Source: Triplophysa rosa (taxonomy: Eukaryota > Chordata > Actinopteri > Cypriniformes > Nemacheilidae). Taken from it: a stretch of DNA of 64,000 bases. Position 1 is the first letter of the stretch; the number at the start of each line of letters is the position of its first letter. The notes below the pieces were generated by a model. That model saw nothing but the letters and a program-made list of their open reading frames with translations. It did not search any database and was not told the DNA's origin. Below are positions 12,193-24,371 of the stretch, in pieces. Made by a program: the position numbers and the translations under genes. The DNA is taken from NCBI RefSeq assembly GCF_024868665.1, contig NC_079898.1, positions 24,227,191 to 24,291,190 of the forward strand, in the 5' to 3' direction.

Positions 12193-12213
12193 ATTAGAAA
12201 AATATCATCAAAA

Positions 12214-12630
12214 TACTAATATCTAGTAGTATACTTGAAGTGCCAAAATAATATATAGACATGATGTTAGGTTCACTTTAAGATACTTAAGCATAAAACC
12301 ACAAAACTATTCGTTTACTAAGAGTATACTTCAAAGTGTACTTACATAATCTGAAGAATTTGCTAAAATTGAACTAGTAAACTGTCAGTACATAAATTCA
12401 CTTGTAGTATAGTTGCAGTATAAATTAAAACTGAATGTATACTGGTTGTGTTCTCAATGTTTACTGCTGTCACACTTAAAGTATACTATGGAAAGTACAC
12501 TTATATAAACTAAAAAGTGGGCCCATTTAGTCCCAAGTAGTATAGAAATAGTACACTTATGCTAGTACATAAATATTAGTAGATACTTACTACATAAAGA
12601 GTTGAGATTTACTTTGAGTGTACTGTAAGT
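12214..12630. repeat. AGTATACTT-type MITE, right portion
   Basis: It carries the same motif family as 7555-8050 (GTATACTTGAAG, AAGTATACTATGG, AGTACACTTAT). It directly abuts the LINE and probably continues the arm seen before 8995. Confidence 0.5.
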
Positions 12631-14382
12631 GAGTGGTGTACACAAGCACACACCGGTGCAGCTGTGCCGGAGAAGCGCACATTTGCCATTCCACAAATTT
12701 CCACACTGCTGTAATTATGCAATTATGCTGGAATTATACAGTTTTGAACACGTATTAGTGCACGAGTGCTCAACTGGGAGAAAACATTTATGAATAACAT
12801 TTATTATTGCTCATTTATCCATTGCATTAGTAAAACAATACAATTGCTGAGCCAAAACAACACAGATATCAAACATTGAATCTTAAGCCGTTATGAGGAT
12901 GTTATTTTGTGCGAGACCAAACTGTCGGCGGAGACTATCTAGGGTCAGGAATGCTGTGCATGTGTGTGAAACTGACAATAATGGGTGTGACACATCCCAT
13001 AATGCTTCATTAGAGTGTGTTTTAGAGAGAAATGTAAAGATATGAATGCTTACATTGTAAGTGTTTTGAATAACACACAGTCAGTGTGGCCTATGGAGAA
13101 CTGCTGCTTAAATGGTTGACTCTAAGAATGTGTTTAATGTTTGGTCATTTTTGGGGGGCGTTCATTTAGATGCATTTTGAAAACTATACTGATATTGTAT
13201 CATGAAATGAACACAAGAATGGCAGATGACTGGACTGTGTTTGTGCTGGCATGACGCCCATGCAGTCTATATTTTTCTGATATTTTGCCATTTAATAGCC
13301 CAAGGTCACTTGTAATTATATGCCAACCTATTGTCCATCCCCAAAAAATGCTTGATGATTTCAGCATCTTGACTGTCATATTCACTGCTTTGTATTTGGT
13401 CGTTTTCATGGATCCGTGTGACCGGGGATCATGTTGACAAAATTGCAGTCGACAGTATACGCAAAAAAATAAATATTTTAATTTCCCCTAGTTTTTAGTG
13501 TATTGCTGTTCTTATGTGCACCCTAGCATTAGACATTAGGATTTATTTTTTATTTTTTATGTATTACTGTTTATTATGTGCACTTACTCTTACTCTAGTC
13601 CTAACCAATATTTTACCATTTTTTATTATATTTATTAGCCCCCTTATTTTTTATTTTCTTATTTTAATTGTTTTATTCGTTAATATTTTTATTTTGTGTT
13701 ATGAAATGACAATAGGACCTTTGAATTCTGAACATGAAAATGTAATCTAATGTATTTATTGGTTTGGTTTTTAGGTCTTCGTTGTTGTATAAATGCATCC
13801 TTATAACATTAAACACGTGGATATTTTCTTTACACCGTATGGCACAAATCTCTCTGTTAGCCCTGCCGGTATAGGCTACATAAACACAGTGAAAACAGCA
13901 CAACAGTAAGGATTCTGCCTCTTTGGTTTAATATATATTACACACAGTCAGTCGGCCAGGATGTGAGCTCTCTGTATAGCGCTTGTTTGTCTTTGATTGG
14001 ATTGTGTTATTTATTGGATTTTTAGAGTTCTATATAATAGTTATTGCACAGCATTCTCTGCCTGGTGCATTATTGTTCTGTATTTCAAATCGGACACGAG
14101 AAGCGACCCTTTAATAACCAAAGCCCCAGCTCTCCAGCTATTCCACAAACACTTCACTGCGGTCGTCAAGGTAACGGCTGTCCCTCTCCCAGTGGGGAGG
14201 TAAATTGGTGGGATTGTTCATTGAATTCTTTAAATGAAGGGTCCTAGTTTCACGGCTTCTCTCGCGCAGCACCGGTGCCTTTCAATGCTTCTCTTGTTTC
14301 ACATCCATATACATTTTCTGGGTTTAATTTGCAACGCTGCCTGCTCTGTGTTTGATTGCTGTTTTCCATTCCCTCGGTACAA
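12631..14382. other. Intergenic sequence without recognisable gene
   Basis: Short open frames here (for example 13200-13409 and 13514-13750) are AT-rich and hydrophobic by composition, without domains. The 13980-14300 part is unique and less AT-rich, and could be promoter or conserved non-coding DNA preceding the candidate exon at 14383. Confidence 0.35.
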
Positions 14383-14508
14383 ATGGCTTGTGACAGCAAA
14401 CCAAGCCGCCGAACGAGAGGAATTTCAATGTCGCCGGTGCCGCCGGTGAAGGAAAAGCAGAGACAACATATCGCTCGCTGTCTGTCGTGTCGCAAGAGAA
14501 AGGCGAAG
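14383..14508 (+). CDS. Candidate first coding exon, basic protein of unknown family
   Basis: An ATG in a good context (ACAAATGG) opens MACDSKPSRRTRGISMSPVP, followed by PVKEKQRQHIARCLSCRKRK. The product is strongly basic, with a CLSC cysteine pair. The frame reaches a possible donor AAG|GTACCG at 14508, which is weak, and without splicing it would run to TAG at 14575-14577. The sequence around it is richer in CpG than the neighbourhood. It joins in frame (phase 0) to the candidate exon at 15365. I do not recognise the protein. An accidental frame is quite possible. Confidence 0.25.
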
Positions 14509-15364
14509 GTACCGAGAAGAGTTGAATTTAAAACATTGCCATTCCTTCCAAGTTTCTCAAGTGAATTAGAAAAGTAGCGAGATGGATGTTGGATGAATGA
14601 AACTAAATAAAAGCGCATGTAGCATGGATAAAAATTGTAAACATTAGTCTCTTTTATTCTTTGAATCAAAGCATGTACTAATTGAGTTAATTTAATGTAA
14701 ATATTCAAAATTAATAGTAAAGAGCGATTAAGCATTGATGCTATTATTGCAGTTCTATGTGCTATGTTCGCGCATTTTATTTAATATTCATTTTCATTGC
14801 TGTTAGGTTTTAGTTCCCCACACGAATAAATATAGCCTACTGTATGCAAGACCATATAGAGAAGGGGCTGACATTCTTTTTGTTTGTTAGGTTATAAATA
14901 GACCCTACACATTTTTGTTCCATATAGTTTCTATACCTTATTTGGTTGTAACAGGTGTCTTATAATATAAAAAGATGTGTCTTCCCTAGAATAAATGAGC
15001 TCAAAGCTTGATGCTACCGCTCTGTGTCTTGTCTTTGTGCTCACAGATCTGAACAGGGGAATTCTCTCGCAACATCCAACCTATTATGATTCGATTTAAA
15101 GGAAAACACAGAAAGAAACTTAGTGTTCGAAAGGAACCAGAAGTCTAATAATTGCTCATGCTCAGTCTCATCTACAAGAAACAATTATGTTCCTTGTTTA
15201 TGGAAGATTAAGTTCAAAGAATCAATTTAACGCTGACAATGAATGCGATAAAAAGATTGGGTTTGATTTAAGACAGTAGCCTATACTGTTGAATTGTCAG
15301 TCCACACAACCACCAGCTCAATTCTTTGCCCGTGAGCTATCACCGTGTTTGTCTTTTTTCTTAG

Positions 15365-15460
15365 AGTAAGGACCCAGACAGTTCATCCATCAGGTTCATC
15401 CTGAGCAGACACTTCATCAATCAGGTCAAGGTGCATCCTGTGAGCTACACCACGAATTAA
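15365..15460 (+). CDS. Candidate short exon behind a strong splice acceptor
   Basis: A pyrimidine-rich acceptor, TTTGTCTTTTTTCTTAG, precedes an open stretch encoding SKDPDSSSIRFILSRHFINQ. A CAG|GTCAAG donor at 15424 would make a 60-nt phase 0-0 exon. Read through, it continues as VKVHPVSYTTN and stops at TAA (15458-15460). It is in frame with the candidate exon at 14383-14508. The combination is suggestive but there is no family match. Only transcript data could confirm it. Confidence 0.25.
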   Translation, partial: SKDPDSSSIRFILSRHFINQVKVHPVSYTTN

Positions 15461-15604
15461 CCAACGAACGAGCGTGAGAAACGGATGGGCGGAAAAGAGC
15501 TTGCGCACGCACGACGCCAGCCGAGAATGATTGAGGCTGTGAATATATCTGCTTCTCGAGCATTTGTGAATTATTCCTCCACGGCTCGCGTTGCTTTTGA
15601 GATA

Positions 15605-15610
15605 GAGAGA

Positions 15611-15649
<39 letters not shown>
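15605..15649. repeat. (GA)n microsatellite
   Basis: An almost uninterrupted GAGAGA run of about 45 bases. Confidence 0.95.
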
Positions 15650-15652
<3 letters not shown>

Positions 15653-16249
15653 AAAGCAGAATGTGAGCGAGTCAGAGAAAGATGGAGGGAAGCAACCGGA
15701 GAGAGAAATGGCAACTAATAGGCGTCTGGGTAGGCAGAGGCAAGTCTTGTGTTATTCGACGGCGCTCGCTTTTGTTGGCTCTTAAATTGCTCTGAGATTT
15801 AAAAGCTCCTGGCCTCTCGTGCTCACTTGGGACTGCATCAGATCCATGTCTCGCATACACAGCCAACAGGAACGCTTCCCTCCATCAACCCGGCCAATTA
15901 AAAAGCCTCCCCTTCTACCCACGACTCTGTATGCTGATGAGACGGCTACCGGAAGGCTGCGGGTCATTCCGGCTGCCGGAGAGCTGACTGCTGGTGCCCC
16001 GTTCTATCAGTGTACAGGTCAGGGGTCCAATCTGCATTCTTATGGGAAAGACTCGAGACGAGGTTTAGTGCGCATCTACGTTCATTCTTTCTGCATTTAC
16101 ATTTTAACGAAAGCTTATAGTGCATTCAAGTATAAACTTTGAAAAATGCTGGGTTGTTTCAACACTTTGAAAAAGGAGGTGTTGGTGAGTAACACATTGT
16201 TTGTGTTATGCTGTTCAACACATTATGTGTTATTTTTACTACATTTTAG

Positions 16250-17200
16250 CTGCGTTCCATTTGATAGGGTTCCTCCGCAGTGTTCACTGCTTGCTCCCTA
16301 CTCCCTGAGCACGGGATATCCTTTGAAGTGGACTTCGATGACAAAAAACGCTTAATTGGAATGCCCTGCAACGTCATCAAAGAAAGGCAATGGCCGGTTG
16401 CGCAGATTATAATATATATATAAATATTGTAACTTTACTTTAATTAATAATTTAAAATAAATATACATAAACGTAACATGCATTATGTATCTAATCAATA
16501 TAATATTCACTTTTGTTTATGCTTGTGTTTAGTATTTGACTGATGCAGCTTTGATTATTTGAAACTCTAATGTTATGCAATATAAAAACACATTTTATTT
16601 GGTCAACTAGCTTATGTGAAGATGTGTTCTTAATCCATGGTCGCGTCAATCTCATCTCGCTTTTTTATGTGGTGCAGCTATATGGTACAGCTGTAAACAT
16701 TCCTGAGGTAAATAACATAACATAAAATAAAAAAAGAACTGCTGCTGCTTACTAGTTTGACATTAGTTTGTAATAATAGAAAAATGGATGAATCCTTACA
16801 CGCATATGAAAACTGCTTTTTAATTGCACAATAAAATATAAACACAAATAAATACATCTCGAGTGTGTAGCCTACATAATAACAATGCTACAAAAAGTAA
16901 AATAACACATTTACGTGAAGCAAACCACAGTATTAAATATAATTAACAATAATTAAATAAACTTTCACAATGTACAAAAGACATACGTAAATTCGTCCAT
17001 TGTTTTTCTGACTCGTGCCGCAGCGCGCAATGGCCTTTGGGTGATTTTCCACTTCCGGCGAAGAGATGTATCGATGTTCCGATTCCCTACGCCTTTCGAA
17101 CTGAACATGTCCGCTCCCTTCAGATTGGAATCTTACTTAAGATGAAGGAACACCCTGTGAAGTCCACTTCGCAGTCGCTTACTGCCAAATGGAATGCACC
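16250..17200. mobile_element. DNA transposon derivative with GCGTTCCATTTG ends
   Basis: The left end CTGCGTTCCATTTGATAG is inverted at the right as TGCCAAATGGAATGCACC. Internal arms (GAAGTGGACTTCG against GTGAAGTCCACTTCG) are also inverted. The AT-rich centre has no long frame. A related element lies at 48389-48822. Flanking ACAACACATTTTGTGT tracts (16170-16240 and 17230-17315) are a further repeat. Confidence 0.6.
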
Positions 17201-17317
17201 TTTTGTGTTGATTTTGTGTGCAATCAATTAAAGGGACAACACACGTTGTGTTAAACGTAACAAAAAGTAACACAACATTTTGTGTGTTGTCCTTTACTGA
17301 ACACAAAATGTGTTGTT

Positions 17318-17545
17318 TTAAAGGTCCAGTGTATGAAATTAAGCGGCATCTAGTGGTGCGGTTGCAAATTGCAACCAATGGCTCCTCCCTTTCGAAGCAC
17401 TACGGCGGCTGACACAGAACAAAGATGTCAACATGTTTTCTATGCCGAAAGAGATAACATATAGAACAGTTTGTCAATTTAGGGCTACTGTAGAAACAAC
17501 ATTTTTGCAGTGTTGCTGTGCAAATGGCAGTCATGAGACCAGCCT
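17318..17545. mobile_element. TTAA-type MITE fragment (AAAGGTCCAGTGTATGAAAT family)
   Basis: It starts at TTAA and follows a pattern common in fish genomes: the GGTCCAGTGTATGAAATT end, then CGGCATCTAGTGGTG and TTGCAACCAATGGCTCC. Only the left half is present. It stops where the L2-type LINE begins. Confidence 0.5.
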
Positions 17546-17550
17546 CTTCT

Positions 17551-18790
17551 TACATTTACATTTAGTCATTTAGCAGACGCTTTTATCCAAAGCGACTTAC
17601 AGAGAGTTAAGGGAGCAATAAGCGATATGTCATACAGGAGCAATAATACAATAGGTGCTAATACAAAGTTACTAGTTTCAGCAAAAGCTAGATCAATACC
17701 TGTTGAGAGAAAGAGAGAGGGTTAGTGTTTTTTTTTTTAATTTGACTGTGAAGTATTCACAGAAGAGATGGGTTTTAAGTAGTTTTTTGAATGTTGTGAG
17801 AGATGTGGTTGACCGGACTGAGTTAGGAAGAATGTTCCATCAGGAAAGAGTTGTGAAGGAGAATGAGCATGAAAGCGATTTACTGCCCTTATGAGAAGGC
17901 AATAAAAGACGCCACTGGTTTGCTGAACGCAGGGTTCTTGATGGGGTGTAGGAGTGTAGGAGGGTGTGAAAGTATGCCAGTGTAGATCCAGTGATAGTCC
18001 TGTAGGCAAGCATTAGTGACTTGAAACTGATACGGGCTTTAACCGGTAGCCAGTGGAGAGAGATGAAAAGGGAAGTCACATGAGCCCTTTTGGGCTGTTG
18101 GAAGACGAGGCGTGCTGCTGTGTTCTGAACCAGCTGGAGTGGTTTGATAACCTTTGCAGGAAGACCAGCAAGGAGAGCATTGCAGTAGTCCAACCTTGAG
18201 ATTACCAGGGCCTGGACAAGGTGTTGTGCCGCATGCTCGGTGAGATAGGGTCTAACCTTTCTAATGTTGAATAAGGCATATCGGCATGACCGCGTTGTCT
18301 TTGCAATGTGATCATTGAAGGGCAGCTGGTCATTAAATATGACACCGAGGTACCTGGCTGTTTTGCAAGGAGTTATTGTGGTATTGCCAAGTTGGATGGT
18401 GAGATTGTGTTGCACCGCGGGGTGTGCTGGAAACACGAGTAGTTCTGTCTTGGCAGGGTTCAGCTGGAGGTGATGCTCTTTCATCCAAGCTGAGATGTCT
18501 TCTAGGCAGGCTGTAATGCGAGCTGCTACAGTGGTATCGTCTGGGTGAAACGAGATGTAGATCTGGGTGTCTTCAGCATAACAGTGATACGAGAAGCCGT
18601 GTGCCCGTATGATGGGTCCCAAGGATGTTGTGTAGATGGAAAAAAGCAGCGGTCCAAGCACCGATCCCTGAGGGACCCCAGTGATCATGTGGTGAGCAGT
18701 GGACAGCGAGCACCTCCATGACACCCTGAAGGATCTGCCGGAGAGGAGTGCCTGAGATTCCTAGAGATGACAGGGTTGCAAGCAGTATCT
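17551..18790 (-). mobile_element. L2-like LINE, 5'-truncated
   Basis: The 3' tail at 17551-17610 reads, on the minus strand, CGCTTTGGATAAAAGCGTCT, then GCTAAATGACTAAATGTAAA, the standard end of fish L2-type elements. The body encodes the C-terminal two thirds of a reverse transcriptase. The 5' end fades out near 18790, within the region before motif B. Confidence 0.85.
17740..18724 (-). pseudogene. L2-like reverse transcriptase fragment, mutated active site
   Basis: Motif B is intact ([17 protein letters not shown]), but the catalytic YADD box reads YAEDT, so one of the two metal-binding aspartates is Glu. Downstream come the [19 protein letters not shown] and [14 protein letters not shown] motifs that mark the L2/CR1 group, then [10 protein letters not shown]. 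Near 17845 a frameshift moves the ending (WNILPNSVRSTTSLTTFKKL) into another frame. Both changes make it inactive. Confidence 0.85.
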
Positions 18791-20554
18791 GGTGCTAGCA
18801 ACACATTGAATCTCAAAAGTCAACGTGTTTTAATTTTGGTTAAAGTAAAGTTTAACTCAATGTGAAAACAGTACTAATACTGTAGGAAAGTAATTAAATA
18901 TACAGTTGGTTAACCTGCTGTAAAACTACAGCAAAGTTTTACAGTGCACTATTGGGTTGCATTCTAGGTTATATTAACCCAGGGGTTAGGTTTATCCATA
19001 TTTCACCCAACCAATTGGTGAAAACAACACAGCATTTTGTTCATATGTAAATTAAACCCTAAAATTGGCCAGAAACAGTACATAGATTAACATAACAAGA
19101 GTTTAATTTCTCATGTTTGGTGGAGTAAAGTGAGAAAGATTTCTGGGTTTGAGGCTAGTGAGTCTAAGTTTGTTTTAATTGTTGCTAAAATAATAAATGC
19201 ATGTAAAACAACTTTTTATGTTGTGCATTAAAAACAGGCAGAAAACTCCTTGTTCATCAAAAGCCTTGCATCTAATTTAATCCGCTGTATACAAATTCAT
19301 ATGTCACTTTATGCAAACATGCTGTCTTTCACTATAATTAATGATTCAGAATGACTTTGGCTTTTAAAAGTGGCCTTGCCCAAAAGATAATTCAAATGAG
19401 ACTGAATGAAAAGCCTTAAATAGACTTTTTACCATATCTTTGCTCTCTGACTCCAGCGGTGTGATTCGTGCTTGTGGAATGCTTGACCCATCAATATTCA
19501 TCATTCAATTATTCCCTGTAAAATATTGCATGTGTTAAGCGTTTCATTAAAGCAGATTCCTACCGAGCCCTTGCTGTAAAAACACACGCACCCGGCCGTT
19601 GAACCGCTTTGACACTGACCTGCCCTGTGAAATGCAGAATATCGGAGAAGCTCTCGGCTGTGTATCGCATCGCAGTTGGGCTTCGCTCTCTCTCTCCAAA
19701 TGTTCTTTAAATTTCTTACGGTCTCCTGTATAATACAAGCTCTGAGACCAACACGTCTCAGCTACCATTAAAGTTTCATTAAAGCTGTCGATGGGAATTT
19801 TGCGCTAGAGGAAGAAATGGGAAGCACAGGGGGAACGCTATTGTAGATGAATGTGAGAATGTGTGTGCACATTAAATTATTAGCTATTAGTTTGAGATAT
19901 TTCTAATCACCAGGTTGGCTAACTTACATGACTCAAAGAGTTATCTAAGAAAGGCCAGGATTTAGCTTGCATATCTCATGAAGATAAACACAAACAATCC
20001 CAAACAGAAGCGTTGGAGATTCTGGTAACTAATTACGTCCCGCTCCATCAGTGTTTCCCATCTTTCAGCCTCTCTAAGCTTGCATAGGGAGTTATTGGCC
20101 CCCAGGAACCCACAAACTGACCCTGCTTGACATGGAGCACTGAGCTCAAGACACAAAGAAATTAAACACGTCAACCCCGAGCACTACAGCGGCCCTTAGA
20201 GCTTTCTGTAATGAGGGAAAGCAAAACTGAGCTGCAGGACGTTTGGCATGAAGTTCTTCATCTGTTTCCCAGCGTCATTAAAAAAGGTCACGTGACCGTG
20301 ATTCGGAGTTCATCTTTCGATAAACATCATGCTGGTTTTCTCTCTCTCTCTCTTTCTGCCTCTAACACTCGCTTTACCCATCATTCATTTCTGTGGTGTC
20401 ATTTGTGCTTTATCTGTGTCCCAATCTAATCCTTCTCTTTTAATATTCTAATAAAGGCTCAAGGTTGAATGATGGTTATGCATTCTGAGTAGGAAAATAA
20501 ATTAAATCACAAGGGATAGTTGGCAGAAGAACACTCGCTAAGAGCAGTAATCAA
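18791..20554. other. Intergenic sequence, part possibly conserved non-coding
   Basis: No gene seen. Around 18930-19080 there are repeat-like GTAAAACTACAGC and AACCCAGGGGTTAG motifs. 19240-19440 contains TATAATTAATGATTCAGAAT-type unique sequence that could be a conserved regulatory element. Confidence 0.3.
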
Positions 20555-20870
20555 ACATATTCTATTCTGTTTTATTTTATACTATCTTGTTCTTTTGCTT
20601 TTGGTTCTATTCTGTTCCGTTCTGTTCTCTTCTGGTCTGTTCCAGTCCGTTCCGTTCCGTTCTGTTCTGTTCGTGTCCTGTCCTGTCCTGTCCTGTCCTG
20701 TTCTATTGCATTCTGTTCCGCTGTGTTAAGTTTTTCTATTCTATTCTACTCTACTCTACTCTACTCTATTCTTTTTCTATTCTATTCTTTCTATTTTCTT
20801 TTTCCTTTCCATTCCATTCCTTTCCTTTCCTTTCCTACTCTACGCTACTCTTTTCATTTTCTATTCTATT
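20555..20870. repeat. Pyrimidine-rich pentanucleotide satellite, left block
   Basis: Degenerate TTCTG / TCCTG / TCTAC / TTCCT tandem units. Long reading frames here are artefacts of the repeat. Confidence 0.9.
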
Positions 20871-20883
20871 CACGACTGCCTAA

Positions 20884-21150
20884 TGTGTCGTGGCCTAATG
20901 GTTAGAGAGTCGGACTCGTGACCAGAAGGTTGCCGGTTCGATTCCCAGTCGGGTAACGACTGAGGTGCCCTTGAGCAAGGCACCTTACCCCTACTTGCTC
21001 CCCGGGCGCTGCAGTGATAGCTGCCCACTGCTCCGGGTGTACGTGTGGTCACCACTTGCTGTGCGTGTGTTCACTACTCTCTGGATGGGTTAAATGCAGC
21101 GGTCACATTTCAGGTATGGGTCACCATATCTGACTAATAGGTCACTTTCT
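20884..21150 (+). mobile_element. tRNA-derived SINE inserted in the pentanucleotide satellite
   Basis: The head resembles a tRNA: an A-box-like GTGGCCTAATGGTTAGAGAG and a B box GGTTCGATTCC about 30 bases later (20935-20945), as needed for internal RNA polymerase III promotion. The body then carries GAGGTGCCCTTGAGCAAGGC and TGCTCCCCGGGCGCTGCAGT, seen in widespread fish SINEs. The direct repeat CATTTTCT lies on both sides (near 20855 and 21153). The head is too degenerate for a functional tRNA. Confidence 0.8.
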
Positions 21151-21159
21151 TTCACATTT

Positions 21160-21530
21160 TCTTTTCCTTTCCTTCCCATTCCATTCCAATCCAATCCATT
21201 CCTTTCCTTTCCTACTCTACTCTACTCTACTCTACTCTACTCTACTCTACTCTACTCTACTCTACCCTACACTATCCTATCCTATCCTATCCTATCCTAT
21301 CCTTTTTCCATTCCATTCATTTCTGTCATGTTCGGTTTAGTTCCATTTTATTTATATTCTATTCTATTCCATTCTAATCTATTCCATTTAATTCTGTTTT
21401 GTTCAGTTCAGCTCTTCAGCATTTTGTTGTATTTTATTATTTTCTTTTCTATTCTAATCAGTTCTAGTATCATTCGTTCTGCTCTATTTTTACCTTTTCT
21501 GTTCTTCTTTTTTGTTTGTAGAAACGAACA
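21160..21530. repeat. Pentanucleotide satellite, right block, with (CTACT)n and (CTATC)n
   Basis: It continues the left block after the SINE. 21212-21265 is near-perfect CTACT repeats and 21272-21303 is CTATC repeats, followed by degenerate TTCTA units. Confidence 0.9.
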
Positions 21531-22400
21531 TTCTGAAGTTCACTTCTATTGTCTGTTCTTTTGCTCCGTTCTGTTTTGTTTGCACACTTGAGAAACACAA
21601 ACAAAGAAAAAAGAGAGCAATCTTTATCTCATCAAGTGTCATCTTAAGGCTCTCTCTTATTACCAGACAGACAGAGAATCCGCTCCGAAGAGTTCCGAAC
21701 ATCCGCTGCCCCTGTTTATGTAGATCAGACTCCTTAACACAAAGACAAGAGACACTTCACAACACGTCTGCCTGCCTTACAGGTCTCACTCACACACACA
21801 TATTGAGGACATCCATCACTTTTATCGCAATTAAACACACATTGTAAACAAGCGGCTCTGATCTGATTAAGCACACCAACTCAATCAGCACGGGTGGACT
21901 CGTGGCAGATACAGATAGCAGGCGTGAAATACGGACGGATTATCGTGCACGCCGGGGACGAACGTTCGCCTTCTAACGAACAACCTTTGTGGGGCATCCA
22001 CAAATGAGAAAAGAGAAATAAAGTTAGAGAGACAACAAACAGCTCTCGGGCTGTTGATAAGAGAAACGGAGGTCCAAAACTTATTTGCTAACTGAAACGT
22101 ATAGATTTTCCAAAACAAAAGAGTCAGCTAATTGGTGCTTTCAAAAAACACATCCTTCCACTTTGATCTCAGAAATGACATCCAACAGAACAAAGCCTCA
22201 CAATGAGATTATAGCAGAAAAGGTCAAGAAAGCGTGTGCATTGCAATTACCACAGTTCTCTGCTTGTTTAAATAAATCTGAATCACAGTGTCACGATTCA
22301 CAACACATTGTTTGATAAATCATTCATGTAAATCATTATGCCAACAACAGGAGCTGTGTATAAAACACAAATATATTATAAAACAGCCCAAAATGTTGTC
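21531..22400. other. Intergenic sequence
   Basis: Nothing recognisable. Several overlapping short frames on both strands lack domains. Confidence 0.4.
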
Positions 22401-22401
22401 C

Positions 22402-23060
22402 TTAAAGGGGTAGTTCACCCCAAAATAAAAACTCTGTCATCATTTATTTACTCTCTTGTCATTTTAAACTTTTTCTTTTGCAGAGCACAACATTTTGAAG
22501 AATGTTGGTGACCAAAAACTGTTGGTCCCCATTGACTTGCATTGGTTTCGTGTCCATTCAAAAGAAGTCAATGGGGACCAACAGTTTTTTGGTTACCAGC
22601 ATTATTCTGCAGAAGAAAGAAAGTCAGGCTTAAAGGAGTAGTTCACCTTCAAAATGAAAATTCTGTTATCATTTACACGCCGTCTTGTCATTACAAACCT
22701 ATATGACTTTCTTTCTTCTGCAGAACACAAAAAAAGATATTTTGAACAATGTTGTAATAAAACAGCACAGCTCCCCATTCACTTCTATTGTATGGATACA
22801 AAACTAATGCATGTGAATGGGGTCTGTTAACGACATTCTTCAAAATATCTTCTTTTGTGTTCTGCGGAAGAAAGAAAGTCATGCAGGGTTGAGATGACAG
22901 AAATACAGAAAATAACTGAGATCTCATATGTGATTTTTCTTAAAGGAATAGTTCACCCCAAAACAAAAACTCTGTCATCATTTATTGACCCTCTTGTCAT
23001 TTAAAAGGAGTGGTTCACCTTCAAAATGAAAATTCTGTCATCATTTACTTAATGAACTAC
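22402..23060. mobile_element. Cluster of four Angel-like MITE copies or pieces
   Basis: TTAA plus AAGG(A/G)(A/G)TAGTTCACC starts occur at 22402, 22630, 22940 and 23001. The first two copies are foldbacks: one arm carries GTTGGTCCCCATTGACT, the other GTCAATGGGGACCAAC. The third and fourth are truncated after the first arm. Adjacent copies share TTAA junctions, consistent with repeated insertion at or next to TTAA sites. Confidence 0.8.
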
Positions 23061-23449
23061 ATTGAAGGTATTTAAAAAGGCAATATTTACTTTTTAATAT
23101 TCACGAATACTTTCAGATGATGTTATTTAATTTTACAATCGGAGCAGTATTTATCTCGCACGACAACAATGAAGATCTCCATTAGTGTGACAGCTAATTT
23201 ACAATAACAAATTGAAAACAAACTAATGAACATGAGAATTCATTTCGCTGTAAACAAGCGTTTTTCTACAGACCGTCTCACTTACTGATTCACTGAAATG
23301 AGTTTCAGGCGTTGCATTTGAATGAGAGAACAGTTCAACGCAATCCGTACTTTATATTGCATACTCTGCAAGACTGACGTACACATGTAAATAAATAAAT
23401 TCTGTTTCGGCTACCGAAGCTTTTGTTCTGTAATTTGAAATTCTGAGCT
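23061..23449. other. Intergenic sequence
   Basis: No gene or clear repeat seen. Confidence 0.4.
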
Positions 23450-23730
23450 CCTTCCATGAATATCAGCTATGTGGCTCGCCTTCATCGGAGGAGCCGGAAA
23501 ACCGACAGATTCCACCGTATCATAAATCTAAAATGAAGAGGATGATGTCGGCTCGGCTCATCTTCTCATCAGTCAGTCTGTACTGATGGGGACTCTTCTG
23601 ATGGCGGAAGGGCCCAGGGGCCCCATTTAGGGAGCCATTATAAATGAGGCTTATCATAGCAGCATAAACTGTCATTCAATCACACTCGGCATGTCCTCTA
23701 TACATCCTTTTATCAGTCTGTGCTGGTGAT
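23450..23730. other. Possible conserved non-coding element
   Basis: Unique sequence of mixed composition, including GGGCCCAGGGGCCCCATTTA followed by CCATTATAAATGAGGC. It has no repeats, is not coding in any frame, and lies between MITE clusters. The call is a visual judgement without alignment. Confidence 0.25.
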
Positions 23731-24030
23731 TTCTCATAAACGCACACAAACATGTGATGAGGTAGACGCAAAGACTCAACTACAGCAGTCTTTTACATTT
23801 ACATGCTGCATGTTTCTATGTGTTTCATACTTGTACATTTATTTTCTGAGTTACGTAGGTTATCTCAAGAATACGAAATTTATATTATGTTGACTCTGTG
23901 CAGTCTGCAGGTGTCATGAGTTCAGAATGTTTGATGTTGCCTATTTCTAACAGACAGTGCTTTTTCTAATGAAGATGGTTTCAAATTGGCTTTCATCAAA
24001 GATATTGTTAAACATTGCTCTAGAATAAAT

Positions 24031-24250
24031 TTAAAGTGATAGTTCACCCAAAAATAAAACTTCTGTCATCATCTCTTGACATTTAAAACCTGTATGGTGT
24101 TTACTTTCTTCTGCAGAACACAAAAGAAGATATTTTGAAGAATGTTGTTAACTGGCCCCCAATCACCTGCATTGGTTACAATAGAAGCGAATGGGGGCCA
24201 GTGCTGTTCGGTTACCAACTTTCTTCAAAATATCTTCTTTTGTGTTTTGA
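24031..24250. mobile_element. Angel-like MITE copy
   Basis: It starts TTAAAGTGATAGTTCACCC. The arms AAAAGAAGATATTTTGAAGA and TTCTTCAAAATATCTTCTTT are inverted. The right terminal repeat is lost. Confidence 0.75.
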
Positions 24251-24371
24251 ACTTTGCACTGGTAAGCTTACTATTTGTTCAGAAAAGTGGTCAACTGAAA
24301 ATGTAACACTTCTTTCTACATTTGTAGGCTGCCTTGTAAACCGGCATTTTAAACATTTGAGACACAGCCTG

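Noticed and set aside
13514..13750. Hydrophobic 78-aa frame resembling a membrane protein
   Set aside because: The composition follows from TTTAT-rich DNA. No domain, no codon structure, adjacent to AT-rich repeats.
20884..20960. Functional tRNA gene
   Set aside because: The head has A- and B-box-like sequence, but no foldable cloverleaf with a matching acceptor stem is apparent and it continues into a SINE body.
20520..21591. Long plus-strand frames rich in Phe, Ser, Leu and Tyr
   Set aside because: They are translations of the pentanucleotide satellite and SINE, not genes.
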